Below, in pieces: positions 17,443 through 26,802 of a stretch of DNA of 64,000 bases (positions are counted from its first letter, which is position 1; each line of letters starts with the position of its first letter). A program made the position numbers and the translations under genes. Under the pieces are notes generated by a model. That model did not search any database. It was given only the letters and a program-made list of their open reading frames with translations, and was not told where the DNA came from. This DNA comes from Nitrosospira multiformis (GTDB lineage Bacteria > Pseudomonadota > Gammaproteobacteria > Burkholderiales > Nitrosomonadaceae). The stretch is taken from assembly GCF_900111585.1 (NCBI RefSeq), contig NZ_FOHI01000001.1, positions 186,001 to 250,000 of the forward strand, in the 5' to 3' direction.

Positions 17443-18288
17443 CTAGGATGTTTCAGTATGGCCTGAATCATCCGATAGATCCGCTTCGCTAATTTCGTCT
17501 ACTCGGGCAGCATCGAATTGTACAATTGACGCAGGTAAGCCAATTAACAGGAGCGGGCATGGGTTGCCTACTCCTCGCTCTACGCGGTGAATGAGCTTTG
17601 CCCAATGAGTTGTCGCTGCGCCATATTTGTTTGATACGAAGTTGTCGACCCAGGCGTTTGCAAATGGTATCGGGTCTCGTGTTCGATTTACTCGCTTTTC
17701 AATATTTGCCCGTTGCCGAGGCGTTGGTATAACGCCTGCCGCGGCGAGAGAGTCAAAATCAACAATATTCCGTTCGGTGGCAAAACGCGTAACCATTTCC
17801 GACATTCTCTCTTGGAGGCTTGATCCGCGAGTTATTAAGACTCCAACTGATATTGCGCCTTCTACATGTAAGCGCTTGAAATTCTCAAGGTCCCTATCAA
17901 AAAATGGATCTTTGTTGTTCCATTCAATTTCGCAAGCGATAACTCCTGCCGGGTACCGCTTTACATGGTCAACTTCATGTGAGGTAGCTTCGCGCGGTAC
18001 TCCATCAATCGTTTTCTCGAGAATAAAGTTGTGTTTTCTCCAGCCCAGGCCTGCTAAAGCATGGCGTAGGCGTTGGGTGAACTTGGTTTCCCCCCCGCCG
18101 GAACCGATAACTTCAGTAATGGGTAGATCCATTTCCAATAGAATCTGATTAATTTCAGCGCTTGCGTCGGGAAAGTCGCCCGCCAATATGGCTGCCGCGT
18201 GAGAGACGTAAAGAACCTCGAAACCTCGTCCAGTCAGATCGTGGGACGGTTTGGTAGTGATTGGCTGTGTGCGCTCATCTAAGGCCAT
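17443..18288 (-). CDS. BglII/BstYI-like type II restriction endonuclease
   Basis: The 281-aa protein matches the BglII-family layout. A central PD-(D/E)xK-type core reads HEVDHVKRYPAGVIACEIEW (Asp, then Glu-x-Glu), followed by NNKDPFFDRDLENFKRLH and GAISVGVLITRGS. BglII and BstYI cut inside GATC-cored sites, so a similar target is a reasonable guess, but specificity cannot be read from sequence. I chose the ATG at 18288, which has an AGGAGG site just upstream, over a TTG 57 bp earlier. It converges with the MT-A70 methyltransferase, forming a restriction-modification pair with separate promoters. Confidence 0.8.
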   Translation of the reverse strand: MALDERTQPITTKPSHDLTGRGFEVLYVSHAAAILAGDFPDASAEINQILLEMDLPITEVIGSGGGETKFTQRLRHALAGLGWRKHNFILEKTIDGVPREATSHEVDHVKRYPAGVIACEIEWNNKDPFFDRDLENFKRLHVEGAISVGVLITRGSSLQERMSEMVTRFATERNIVDFDSLAAAGVIPTPRQRANIEKRVNRTRDPIPFANAWVDNFVSNKYGAATTHWAKLIHRVERGVGNPCPLLLIGLPASIVQFDAARVDEISEADLSDDSGHTETS

Positions 18289-18804
18289 GTGGCCCTCCTC
18301 TAGCGAAATAAAAATGGAAAACTGCCTCTGACCGAAGTAACTCAATTAGGGGGTAGGAACCAGTACGAGCGGTGGTGGTAGCGAGTCCCCCAAGGTCGAC
18401 GCCGGCACTTATGGCTTCAACGGCAAGGTTTTCGTGCGGCGCTAGTGTCCCGCCATTGCCCCATAGAGCTATACCCTACCGTCTGTAGACCAACCCTCCC
18501 CGGAAAAGAGGCACTCCTACTCTCGGTTGTCTGCAACTTCCAAAAAATTTTCCTAAAAAGATATTTACACTATCTCATCAGTAATCCTGAGTCCATTTCA
18601 TCACTGCCAGAAAATCGTAAAGCGACGTTTAGAGCTAGGGGGGTGTAGTATGATAAAGGAATTTAATGGACGTACAGCGGTAAGGGAAGGCATTTCTGCC
18701 GGGTAGTTTGGCAGAGCGTTAGGGTCAAAACTGGGACTTTGCTAGAACGACCCTGGCACTACTATCGGGGGCGCATCAATATACCCATATTAAATTCCAA
18801 AAGG
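18289..18804. other. Gap between endonuclease and DUF2290 genes
   Basis: AT-rich in its right half. On the plus strand around 18360-18445 a short frame (ESPKVDAGTYGFNGKVF) looks like the tail of a lost gene, but it has no start and no recognised family. Nothing else seen. Confidence 0.35.
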
Positions 18805-19485
18805 TTAAAGTGCGATAGGTAAGTGCCAGCTTAACGAACCAAATAATTTGTCGTCATCGGTTAAGCGATCAGCACTTCCCCAATCTTCCGCTTCACGGAA
18901 ATGAGCAAATTCAGACCAGATTTTTGGGTAAGCAGTTCTAATTATTAGGCGCATAAACCTCGAAGGCTCCAGCGCACGTTGAACTGGCATTCTAAAATTT
19001 TCCGTACCCAAATGAAGATGAGTACAAGAATGATTCTCTGCCTCTTGCTCAGGAGAGTAATCAAATCGCAATGGCGCCTGCATAGAGAGCGTCTCTACTG
19101 GAGAGGTTAAAACTAGCTCATTAATGGTAGCGAATTCCAATTCTTCCGGCGAAAACACAACTGGGCATGGATACCATACAAGTCTGCTTGTTTTGATCTC
19201 ATTTCTTGTGGTCTGGACGTCATAAGACATTTGGATTAGCGACCCGTCTGTCAACATAAATTGAAAGTGCCTCCCCTCAAGGAAAAGCAAATACTCCTTT
19301 ATATTGGAGGTCGAAATATCGGATAGTTCAGGCCTAGTACCAGTAGTTGCCCACGTGATTCTCTGCCTTCCTCGCTCTGAGCGTTCTATTACACTGCCGT
19401 TCCAATCTCTGAGCAAATTGCATTCAGCTAAACGCTGCTTCAGTGATTCAAACGAGCTAAGAATTGCTTTTGGTGTCGCCTTCAT
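18805..19485 (-). CDS. DUF2290-family protein, partner of the upstream helicase
   Basis: The 226-aa soluble protein has the pattern I associate with DUF2290: a mid-region strand pair (FQFMLTDGSLIQMSYDV), then THLHLGTENFRMPVQRALEP, then a C-terminal FMRLIIRTAYPKIW helix. The function of the family is unknown. ATG start, with AAGGCGG just upstream. It begins 9 bp after the stop of the UvrD-like helicase gene, on the same strand, so the two form an operon. I infer that the pair is a defence or repair module because it closes an island of known systems. Confidence 0.65.
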   Translation of the reverse strand: MKATPKAILSSFESLKQRLAECNLLRDWNGSVIERSERGRQRITWATTGTRPELSDISTSNIKEYLLFLEGRHFQFMLTDGSLIQMSYDVQTTRNEIKTSRLVWYPCPVVFSPEELEFATINELVLTSPVETLSMQAPLRFDYSPEQEAENHSCTHLHLGTENFRMPVQRALEPSRFMRLIIRTAYPKIWSEFAHFREAEDWGSADRLTDDDKLFGSLSWHLPIAL

Positions 19486-19494
19486 TTACCGCCT

Positions 19495-21621
19495 TTATTT
19501 AACACCCTTACGAAGCATTTCTGCCAATCCCGGGGGAAGCTCTTCTAATGCTACTTCTCCATTTAGAATTCGCTGCAATAGTCTTTCGGCTGATTTGATT
19601 TCTTTTTTCACAGCTTGCTTTTCTCGGGAAGTACGTTCTCGATACGCTGTCTTAAGCCTTTCAATTTGTTGCTCTGTTGGATAAACGAAGGTTAAATCAA
19701 AATTATCTGCCGCAATTCCACGCATTTCATCTGCGATTAACTGCATCTCTTGCCCAACTCCACACACCCTTACCCAAGCTTTTGCTCTAGTAAGCGCTGT
19801 GAAAAGCATATTGCGTTTCCTGCTTAACTCATATCCACCCTGACAGAATTCAGTGTTAATTACATAAACTAGAGGCGCTTCATTTCCTTTCGCTCTATAG
19901 ATTCCGCTCATAGCAACAGAGTTATCTATAAATACGATATCCAAGCTCCCTGTAACGCCAATAAGATGGCTCTTAATTTCAAACTTCTTAAGTTCGCTTG
20001 AAAGCTTCAATGCAATTTTTGGCGCATTTACCGAATCTGGAATGACAACTAATATGTCATTTGGATCAAGCTCCTGAATTGTTAGCACTCTTTTTATATC
20101 AGCCGCGACCCATGCAGCTTGGGTAACGTCGTCTGGGAAAACATGCCAAGTAACGGAGTCAGCAGGCGTTAAGCACTCATTAAAAAAAGGTGCGCTTCTA
20201 TCCTCTTCGCGTTTAAGTCTTACAGGTGCACCTAAAGCTAGCTGGCCCTGTATAGGCTCATAGCCAATTTCCTTCCAAAAATCCGGCTCCCTGAACATTT
20301 GCACGAACTGGCCACCACGTTTAGTACCCAAGCCAAGACCAAGTGCCAGAGACAACAGCCACGGAGGGTTTCGGTAACAGATAGGCAGTAAGATGTCTTG
20401 TTGTGGCTGTCCCTCAACGTTGTTAATTTCGATTAAAGGATTGCCTTCTTGGTCTACACCGAACAGTTGGTCCAATGTAGGCATCGAGGTGTCATTTAAT
20501 GTTTGAAGCTCGTCATATGCCCAAACAATCCGTTTAGGTGCTTTGGTTGCTGCATATGCCAGTTGAAAAAATGGAGCTGGAAAATCCTGCGCTTCATCAA
20601 TCAACATGTAATCAAAAACTGGCTCGAATGAAGTCCTCGCTAAATGAGCCACTAATTCGGCGCATGCACCGGAAAACGCGTTTGGATAACCGTATTTATG
20701 CCTTGCCACACCAAAAGGCATAGGCGCAGCACCTGCAAGAGCAGCTATCGTTGAATAGACCCCTGCGTCCAGCTCGCCACCCCAAGCATGTAATATTTTT
20801 AGTTTTTCCCAGTTTGGCTCATCGAAAACCTGATCAAAATAGAAGCGTCGTATCAGGCTCTTAAATTGCTGATATAAGGATCTTGTATTAAACGTAACAA
20901 CAATTTCCGCTTCGGGGTCATTCGCGTGTAAATATGCTGCCTTTAAAGCTAAGATAATAGTTTTACCACTACCAGCTAAGCCTCGAATTCTCTGTGGCCC
21001 TTCCGGAGATTCAATTGCTGCGTTTTTTTGCCATCGGTCCAAATTCGCTATTTGTGATTCAAGGAATTTAATGACCGCTCCCATTGAATCTTCTTTGCGA
21101 ACATTTAATCGTTTCTTTTTTGGTTTTAACGCAGCAGTTTTCTGAATTGCCGCATTAAGTGGCTTAAAGAAATGACGTTCTAAAGGAGCAAAGTTAGCTA
21201 ATTCTGCGAGTAAATTATCTCTTGTTACTAGTCTTGGAACATTTACATTCTGTACCTCATACGGTAAGAACGTAATTACTTGTATTGGAAAAGCTAACCT
21301 TATTCCGTCCTCTTCCAACAATTCCTCGTACGCCACTAATCTAGAATTTAATTTTCTTAAAAGTTCTCTTTGACGAGCTTTAATCGCGGCTTCCATGTCT
21401 CCTGGCGGCAAATTAAAGAACTCTTGGGATGAGAGATCAAAGATTACTGCGCCAGTTTCGATAGATGTCAGCAGCGCATCTGTTACTGCCGAGGCGTCTT
21501 CACTACCGAATACGGGATAGCCAACATAAAGTGTTCCCTCCCAGTCTTGCTCGCGCAATAAATCCACAACAGCTTCTACAGCTTGCGGATTGGTTTTTTT
21601 CCCGTAGACGATGTCTAACAT
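19495..21621 (-). CDS. UvrD-like superfamily I helicase of a candidate two-gene defence module
   Basis: The 708-aa protein has SF1 motifs: Walker A GLAGSGKT near 218, motif II IDEAQDFP near 340, ICYRNPPW as motif III/IV, and RNMLFTALTRAKAW near 645 as motif VI. The first 190 residues form a separate domain (PVFGSEDASAVTDALLTS) that resembles a degenerate NERD/nuclease-like fold, without an obvious lysine; that is a guess. A coiled-coil-like basic tail ends the protein. The DUF2290 gene follows 9 bp downstream. Known SF1 defence helicases (for example of Gabija) have other partners, so this pair does not match a system I can name. Confidence 0.82.
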   Translation of the reverse strand: MLDIVYGKKTNPQAVEAVVDLLREQDWEGTLYVGYPVFGSEDASAVTDALLTSIETGAVIFDLSSQEFFNLPPGDMEAAIKARQRELLRKLNSRLVAYEELLEEDGIRLAFPIQVITFLPYEVQNVNVPRLVTRDNLLAELANFAPLERHFFKPLNAAIQKTAALKPKKKRLNVRKEDSMGAVIKFLESQIANLDRWQKNAAIESPEGPQRIRGLAGSGKTIILALKAAYLHANDPEAEIVVTFNTRSLYQQFKSLIRRFYFDQVFDEPNWEKLKILHAWGGELDAGVYSTIAALAGAAPMPFGVARHKYGYPNAFSGACAELVAHLARTSFEPVFDYMLIDEAQDFPAPFFQLAYAATKAPKRIVWAYDELQTLNDTSMPTLDQLFGVDQEGNPLIEINNVEGQPQQDILLPICYRNPPWLLSLALGLGLGTKRGGQFVQMFREPDFWKEIGYEPIQGQLALGAPVRLKREEDRSAPFFNECLTPADSVTWHVFPDDVTQAAWVAADIKRVLTIQELDPNDILVVIPDSVNAPKIALKLSSELKKFEIKSHLIGVTGSLDIVFIDNSVAMSGIYRAKGNEAPLVYVINTEFCQGGYELSRKRNMLFTALTRAKAWVRVCGVGQEMQLIADEMRGIAADNFDLTFVYPTEQQIERLKTAYRERTSREKQAVKKEIKSAERLLQRILNGEVALEELPPGLAEMLRKGVK

Positions 21622-21797
21622 TCTCTTACTATCCCAATTTATGCTGTCAGTAGATAATTTTGATTCAGTTTTTGCTACTACTTAAGCTTCTTAAGAATTT
21701 CCCGCCCTGTAATTTAAGTAAATTGTATAAGTTAAAGTATTTTGGAAACCAAATAATTTGAGTTTCTTCCTTCTGATTAACCTGGAATTACTTACCT

Positions 21798-22620
21798 TGA
21801 ACCGCCCCGGGTTTTGAGGAGGCTCCGACATCTGAGAGAATGGAGCCATGAAGAAATCAAACAAGTTTTCCCCCGAGGTACGCGAGCGTGCTGTGTGCAT
21901 GGTGCTTGAGCACCGTGGCGAGTACCGGTCCATGTGGGCAACCATTGAGTCCATTGCGCCCAAGATAGGGTGTGTTCCGCAGACCTTGCATGAATGGGTA
22001 CGCAAACATGAGGTTGACGCAGGCATGCGTGATGGAGTGGGCAGCACTGAGCGTGAGCGAGTGAAGGCGCTGGAGCGTGAAGTTGGGGAGTTGCGCCGCG
22101 CCAACGAGATTTTGCGGCTGGCCCGCGCGTTTTTCGCCCAGGCGGAGCTCGACCGCCGATTCAAGTCCTGAGAGATTTCATCGACTAGCATCGGGATACC
22201 TACGGGGTCGAGCCGATTTGCAAGTTGCTGCAGATCGCCCCGTCTGGCTATCGACGTTATGCCGCACAGCAGAGGAATCCTGCATTGCGTTGCGCACGTG
22301 CCAAGCGTGATGACATTCTGATGCTCCAGATTGAGTGGGTTTGGCAGGCCAACATGCAAGTCTACGGCGCTGACAAAGTCTGGCGTCAGCTTAATCGTGA
22401 AGGAGAGTGCTTGGCGCGCTGCACAGTCGAGCGGCTTATGAAACGCATGGAGGTGCGCGGCGTGGCAAGATTGTACGTACCACGATTGCCGATACGGCAG
22501 CGCCTTGCCTATTGGACCGGCTCAATCGGCAGTTCAAAGCAAACCGTTCTAATCAGCTTTGGGTCCCAGACTTTACCTATGTTTCGAGTGATCTCTTGTT
22601 TATACGCGACTTAAAATCCC
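21798..22620 (+). mobile_element. Truncated, decayed IS3-family insertion sequence
   Basis: The left end appears at 21798 as TGAACCGCCCCGGGTTTTGA, typical of IS3-family (IS51-like) termini. OrfA (21848-22171, 107 aa) is intact with a helix-turn-helix ([19 protein letters not shown]). OrfB follows but carries a TAG at 22186, a frameshift near 22470, and stops after NQLWVPDFTYVSS near 22600, before the second and third DDE residues. No right end is visible. The element is dead and marks the edge of the defence island. Confidence 0.85.
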
Positions 22621-22916
22621 TTGTACAGAGTAAGAAAAGCGCTTTTAGCTGGGAGGGAGGTTAGCCTTTTCGATTGGTATGAGGCATATAACAAGGAATA
22701 AGAAGCTTTCAGCTATAAATGTGGTCCCCCTCGTCCTAAAGTGGCCGATGTAAGATGGCGAATCGCCATCTAGTCGTTCTGAAGTTCGTCATAACATTTT
22801 CAGGAAGTAAATAGAATCATCGCCAGTTATCGCAGCGGCAGAAAATTCCTTGGCAAGCATGGTTCATCGCTCGGGTTGCTTAGAAGATATTGAGAAATTT
22901 AAAGCGGAGCACTACC

Positions 22917-23257
22917 ATGGTTAAGCATTTGCAGGGTAATGATTTTGTACTACTCCGCGAAATAATTGAAATCTTCGTTGCTGAGCGAGACTGGGATCAA
23001 TTTCATACCCCAAAGAATCTATCTTCTGCACTATGTATAGAAGCTGCAGAACTTGTAGAGCTTTTCAACAGGTTAGAACTGGAAACAAAGATGAGCTCAA
23101 TGAAATACAGTTTTAGCAGATTCGGCATGAAATGGCTGATGTTTTAGTCTATTTAATTTGCCTAGCCGATAAGCTTGATGTCGACCTCATCAGAGCGGTA
23201 ACCGAAAAAATGGCAATTAATCGAACCAAGTACCCTGCAGACAAGGTGCGAGGGTGA
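22917..23257 (+). pseudogene. Frameshifted MazG-like nucleotide pyrophosphohydrolase
   Basis: ATG at 22917, with GGAG upstream, opens a frame reading FVAERDWDQFHTPKNLSSAL and CIEAAELVELF, the MazG-like EExxE region. The frame is lost near 23125. Another frame then gives EMADVLVYLICLADKLDVDL and ends RTKYPADKVRG at 23257, which is exactly the expected C-terminal half with the ExxD motif. One indel thus breaks an otherwise complete gene of about 110 aa. These enzymes clean up non-canonical dNTPs. Confidence 0.8.
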
Positions 23258-23367
23258 CTCGCGTAAATATTCAGAGTACAAGAAAGATTAGGGATAATTA
23301 ATATATCGGACATCATGCCAATCGCCGGCATCCTGTCAGCAGTTTATTCAAAATGACCGCTAGTCTA

Positions 23368-23943
23368 TTAGCTATCGTCAAGTGGAAAACCGGGCCAAGG
23401 GCATGACGTTTTCTCATTAGTTTCTTGGTCGGTAGTGGAGTCCTCCAGGGGGAAGCGTAGAAACCGAGCCAGAAAGAGCGCCTCCTCATGCGAACGGTTG
23501 TGATCTGTACAGTGCAGGTCAATATCTCGTCCCAAATTTCCTACCAGCAGAACAACCCGATATTTGGCCCCACTAAACTCGTCTATCGCATACCGTAGTC
23601 CCACTGCGTGATAATCTCGAAGGCAGACGTCTTCGCGCAGCATCGGAACGAGCAGTCCCCATAGTTTCTGTATCCTTCCCCGACTAATATCGATAATTAC
23701 CCAGCGCCGACTGAACAAGAAGCCAACAACTAAAAAAAAAGCCAGCCCCATACCGAAGCCAACGAGGCGTGGCCATATAACCTCAGCAGTGTTGATGATC
23801 GGTACTATACCTAACCCGATCAGTGTGGAAATCAGCGCAGCTGCCAGGAATGGGATGGCAAGCAGCAGCGACAGGCAGCCTCCGTCCTCGCGGATTTCCA
23901 GCCTATCAGGTGTCGTTTGTCTAAATCGCTTTATTTCTTTCAT
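23368..23943 (-). CDS. Hypothetical inner-membrane protein, 191 aa
   Basis: ATG start. After a charged N-terminus there are two membrane helices (about 22-45 and 55-78), then a short beta-rich cytoplasmic domain (RRWVIIDISRGRIQKLWG) that resembles bacterial PH-like domains, and a polar tail. No family can be named with confidence. It stands alone between two stretches of decayed genes, so it may itself be a survivor of a lost unit. Confidence 0.55.
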   Translation of the reverse strand: MKEIKRFRQTTPDRLEIREDGGCLSLLLAIPFLAAALISTLIGLGIVPIINTAEVIWPRLVGFGMGLAFFLVVGFLFSRRWVIIDISRGRIQKLWGLLVPMLREDVCLRDYHAVGLRYAIDEFSGAKYRVVLLVGNLGRDIDLHCTDHNRSHEEALFLARFLRFPLEDSTTDQETNEKTSCPWPGFPLDDS

Positions 23944-24322
23944 TTGATTCTATTGATTTTTGTTGACGATCACGTGATGTCAACCGTGCCCATCGGCAGC
24001 TTAACCGCTTGATGTTTTTCTCGGTATCTTATCAACACTTCTCCCGCCGACCATTGAGTCCATAGTATGCTCCAGTTCACTGGCGGCCATATAATTGAAA
24101 TGGAGCTCGGTAACCTGTCCGGTTTTATTTTATTTAACTGCTACAATTCAAACTGCCGGTTCTAAAGCAGATAGTAGGCGTGATTTATGAGCAGTCTATG
24201 CACCTTGATTTCAAGAATACGGTCCTCCATGTCTGGCTCCTACCGTAACCGAATTACAGATTTACATCGTTCAGTTTCATCTTTATTTTCCTGCTGAGTT
24301 CACAATGCAAGAATCAATAGGG
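23944..24322. other. Gap, no gene seen
   Basis: Mixed-composition DNA with stops in all frames between the membrane-protein gene and the decayed cheR-like gene. No repeat recognised. Confidence 0.4.
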
Positions 24323-25134
24323 TCAGACTCTTTTGAATATTTGCGAATTCAGCAAAGGCGAGACGAGCCAAATTCCGTCCCCGAGGCGGAGGTGTTCATG
24401 GGCACCGAGGATGAGGCAGCCGCCGGGACCGAGCCGTGCAAGCAGCCCCGTGGTGATCCTTCGCTGCAGAGGTTCGGCGAAATAGGTGAAGGCCAAGTTG
24501 CGGCAAAGAATGAGATGAAAAGAGCCATCCGGCAATTCCTCACACAAATCCCACTGCAGGAATCGGACCAGCCTACGCAATTCGGGACGAAGGCAAAAAT
24601 CCTCGTTGTCCTGCACAAAAGCCCGTGCCAGCCAGTCTGGACGAGCTTCTTTTAGACTGCTTACGGGGTAGCAAGCAATCTTCGCGCGGCGAAGCACGTC
24701 CGCATCAATGTCGGTGGCTAGAATGGACAGATTCAGCGCCGGCCATCGGGTCCGAAGGTCCACAGCAGGCTCACACTGTAAGGTTCCTCGCCGCTTGCGT
24801 AGCCCGCGCTCCATACGCGTAAAGTCTCCTCATCCTTTTTAAGGGCCAGTTCGGCCAAGGCGGGGAGGATGGATTGTGCCAGGGCATGGAACATGCACCG
24901 GTCCCGGAAAAAACGGGAGACGGTTACCCTGAGAGTGGCGCGTAGCGCTGTCCACTCTGCCGGATCCTCTTCCAGCCGTCTGCGATAAGCCGGCATATCG
25001 GCCAGACCCAGTGCATCGACTCGTGCGGGCAGGCGTCTGCAGACCTGGCGTCGCACCCTGCGGTAGCCCTCCCAGCGGTGGTTGAGATGAGGCAGCGCCC
25101 ATTGCAGCAGAGCAGTGCAGTCCCGGTCGCTCAT
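24323..25134 (-). pseudogene. CheR-type methyltransferase, frameshifted (copy 1)
   Basis: The N-terminal half starts at the ATG at 25134 (SDRDCTALLQWALPHLNHR) and holds the CheR helical domain and the SAM-binding start, SAGYASGEEPYSVSLLW. Near 24763 the frame is lost: compared with copy 2, about 7 bases are missing. The second half continues in another frame as LSILATDIDADVLRRA and ILCRNLAFTYF, down to 24323. CheR enzymes methylate chemoreceptor glutamates. The ATG overlaps the stop of a short upstream reading frame as ATGA, a leftover of an operon. Confidence 0.82.
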
Positions 25135-25220
25135 GCCAGATAGTCCACCCCTGTGCCAAGTTTGGCCCAAGGCGCTTTCACGAGCTTCATGCTCACATCC
25201 CTGATGATGATAATCAGTTT
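24733..25220 (-). repeat. Degenerate duplicated segment, copy 1
   Basis: This block is about 90 percent identical by eye to 26245-26755, in the same orientation. It covers the N-terminal half of the CheR-like gene and the tail of the gene before it (ending VDYLA and stop). Differences are scattered substitutions plus a 7-base gap. Confidence 0.8.
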
Positions 25221-25326
25221 ATGCAAGAGAATACCGTTTAACCATCACGCTTCTCCCTCTACCGGCAATCAATATTTAGGATTATGATGGATCAACTCAA
25301 GCTCGACAGGAAAGATTAGGATAACG

Positions 25327-26067
25327 GTGTTAAAGCTTATAAGGAAATTTCACTCGTTTATTAGGGAGTTTCTCTCTCCCTATAAACTTACTGAGATGCT
25401 TAAGAGGAATGGTTTTATAAGTGAAGAGAAAAAAGGGGAATTTAAGGAATCATTTAAGAAATTTCTTGCCGCCTATAAATCCCCTAAGGTGTTGAAAAAA
25501 GACATTACTCTAAGTCAAGAGAAAAAAACGGAACTTCAAGAATATTACAGAACTATTCCTCCTAAGGACTTCGATACGCTTTTTTCCCTGTATCGTGATT
25601 ATCTTAAACATGAAGATGGCCTCATCAATTACAGGGCGACCTGGTTTGTAGGCGTCCAGTCGTTTTTGATTGCAACTTTTGGTTTGTCGTATCAAAAGAA
25701 ATTTGAGGTAGTGGCCCAAGCCATAAAGAATTGTTCAATTGGACAATTGGAAGGATCAATATATTTATATGATATTTCTTTGCTTTTATTAGTAATTGTT
25801 GGAATTTTCTCAAGCTACGCTGCAATAAGTTCGATTCGCGCAGCGGTAGAAGCTATTGATGAATTACAGCGCAAGTGGAAAGAAGAGATTATTCAAGGTC
25901 AGACACTTCATCATCTACCAAATATTATTGGTGGAGGAATGAAGGACACTGTGAAGGATGGGGCTGAACTTGCTCTCAATCTTCCAGTATTCTTCCTTCG
26001 TTTCTGGACGGGGGTAGTTGTCTTTGGTGTCGCTGATGCTTTCCATGATTACTCTCTTTTGAATTAG
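25327..26067 (+). CDS. Hypothetical membrane protein in an AT-rich insert
   Basis: GTG start (246 aa). The N-terminal 95 residues are Lys-rich and helical. Two membrane helices follow, roughly at 108-125 and 140-163, and a third hydrophobic segment lies near 222-240. The block HEDGLINYRATWFVGVQSF occurs in a family of small membrane proteins of unknown function that I have seen in accessory DNA. The gene is clearly richer in A+T than its neighbours and sits between two decayed copies of the same cheR-like segment, so it was probably acquired. Confidence 0.65.
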   Translation: MLKLIRKFHSFIREFLSPYKLTEMLKRNGFISEEKKGEFKESFKKFLAAYKSPKVLKKDITLSQEKKTELQEYYRTIPPKDFDTLFSLYRDYLKHEDGLINYRATWFVGVQSFLIATFGLSYQKKFEVVAQAIKNCSIGQLEGSIYLYDISLLLLVIVGIFSSYAAISSIRAAVEAIDELQRKWKEEIIQGQTLHHLPNIIGGGMKDTVKDGAELALNLPVFFLRFWTGVVVFGVADAFHDYSLLN

Positions 26068-26225
26068 TCTTTGAGCTTATCGATGTCTCGTTCTAAAAAG
26101 CAAGCAAAGTCTTCCTATTTTTCTATAGGCTAATTATAGGTAGGGCTGTAGTATGGCGGTAACTTTGACGGTAACTATAATTAGTCAAACGTGGAAGGCT
26201 TAATAAGCATGAGCATTACGCAGAA

Positions 26226-26660
26226 TTATTCGATTGTCGCCGCCGACAGATCCAGCGCTGGGAATCGGGTCCGCAGGTCGAAGTTCCACAGCAGGCTCAC
26301 ACTGTAAGGTTCCTCGCCGCTTGCGCAGCCCGCGCTCCATACGCGTAAAGTCTCCTCACCCTTTTTAAGGGCCAGTTCGGCCAAGGCGGGGAGGATGGAT
26401 TGTGCCAGGGCATGGAACATGCCCCGGTCCCGGAAAAAACGGGAGACGGTTACCCTGAGAGTGGCTCGTAGCGCTGTCCACTCTGCCGGTTCCTCTTCCA
26501 GCCGTCTGCGATAAGCCGGCATATCGGCGAGACCCAGTGCATCGATGTGTGCGCCTAAGCGTTTGCAGACTTGGCGTTGTACCCTGCGGTAGCCCTCCCA
26601 GCGATGGTTGAGATGAGGCAGCGCCCATTGCAGCAGGGCAGTGCAGTCCCGGCCGCTCAT
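26226..26660 (-). pseudogene. CheR-type methyltransferase fragment (copy 2)
   Basis: The frame is intact from the ATG at 26660 through the helical domain and SAGCASGEEPYSVSLLW to about 26245. There it runs into unrelated sequence and stops, so the catalytic half is missing. It preserves the bases lost in copy 1 (WNFDLRTRFPALDLS). Upstream, a short frame ending VDYLA overlaps its start as ATGA, as in copy 1. Confidence 0.8.
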
Positions 26661-26755
26661 GCCAGATAGTCCACCCCTGGGGCAAGTTCGGCCTGAGGCA
26701 TTTTGACGAACTCCATGCCCACATTCCGTGCGATGATAATCAGTTTATGTAAAGA
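26245..26755 (-). repeat. Degenerate duplicated segment, copy 2
   Basis: Direct repeat of 24733-25220 (see copy 1). It ends next to the metallopeptidase gene; the homology fades after GATAATCAGTTTATG, seen near 25209 and 26735. Confidence 0.8.
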
Positions 26756-26802
26756 GAATGCCGCCAAGTTCACCCCCATTGCCATTTTGCGTTGGGGTTC
26801 CC

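Noticed and set aside
24733-26755. The CheR repeats as target-site duplications of a mobile element
   Set aside because: About 500 bp and only about 90 percent alike, far too long and diverged for target-site duplications.
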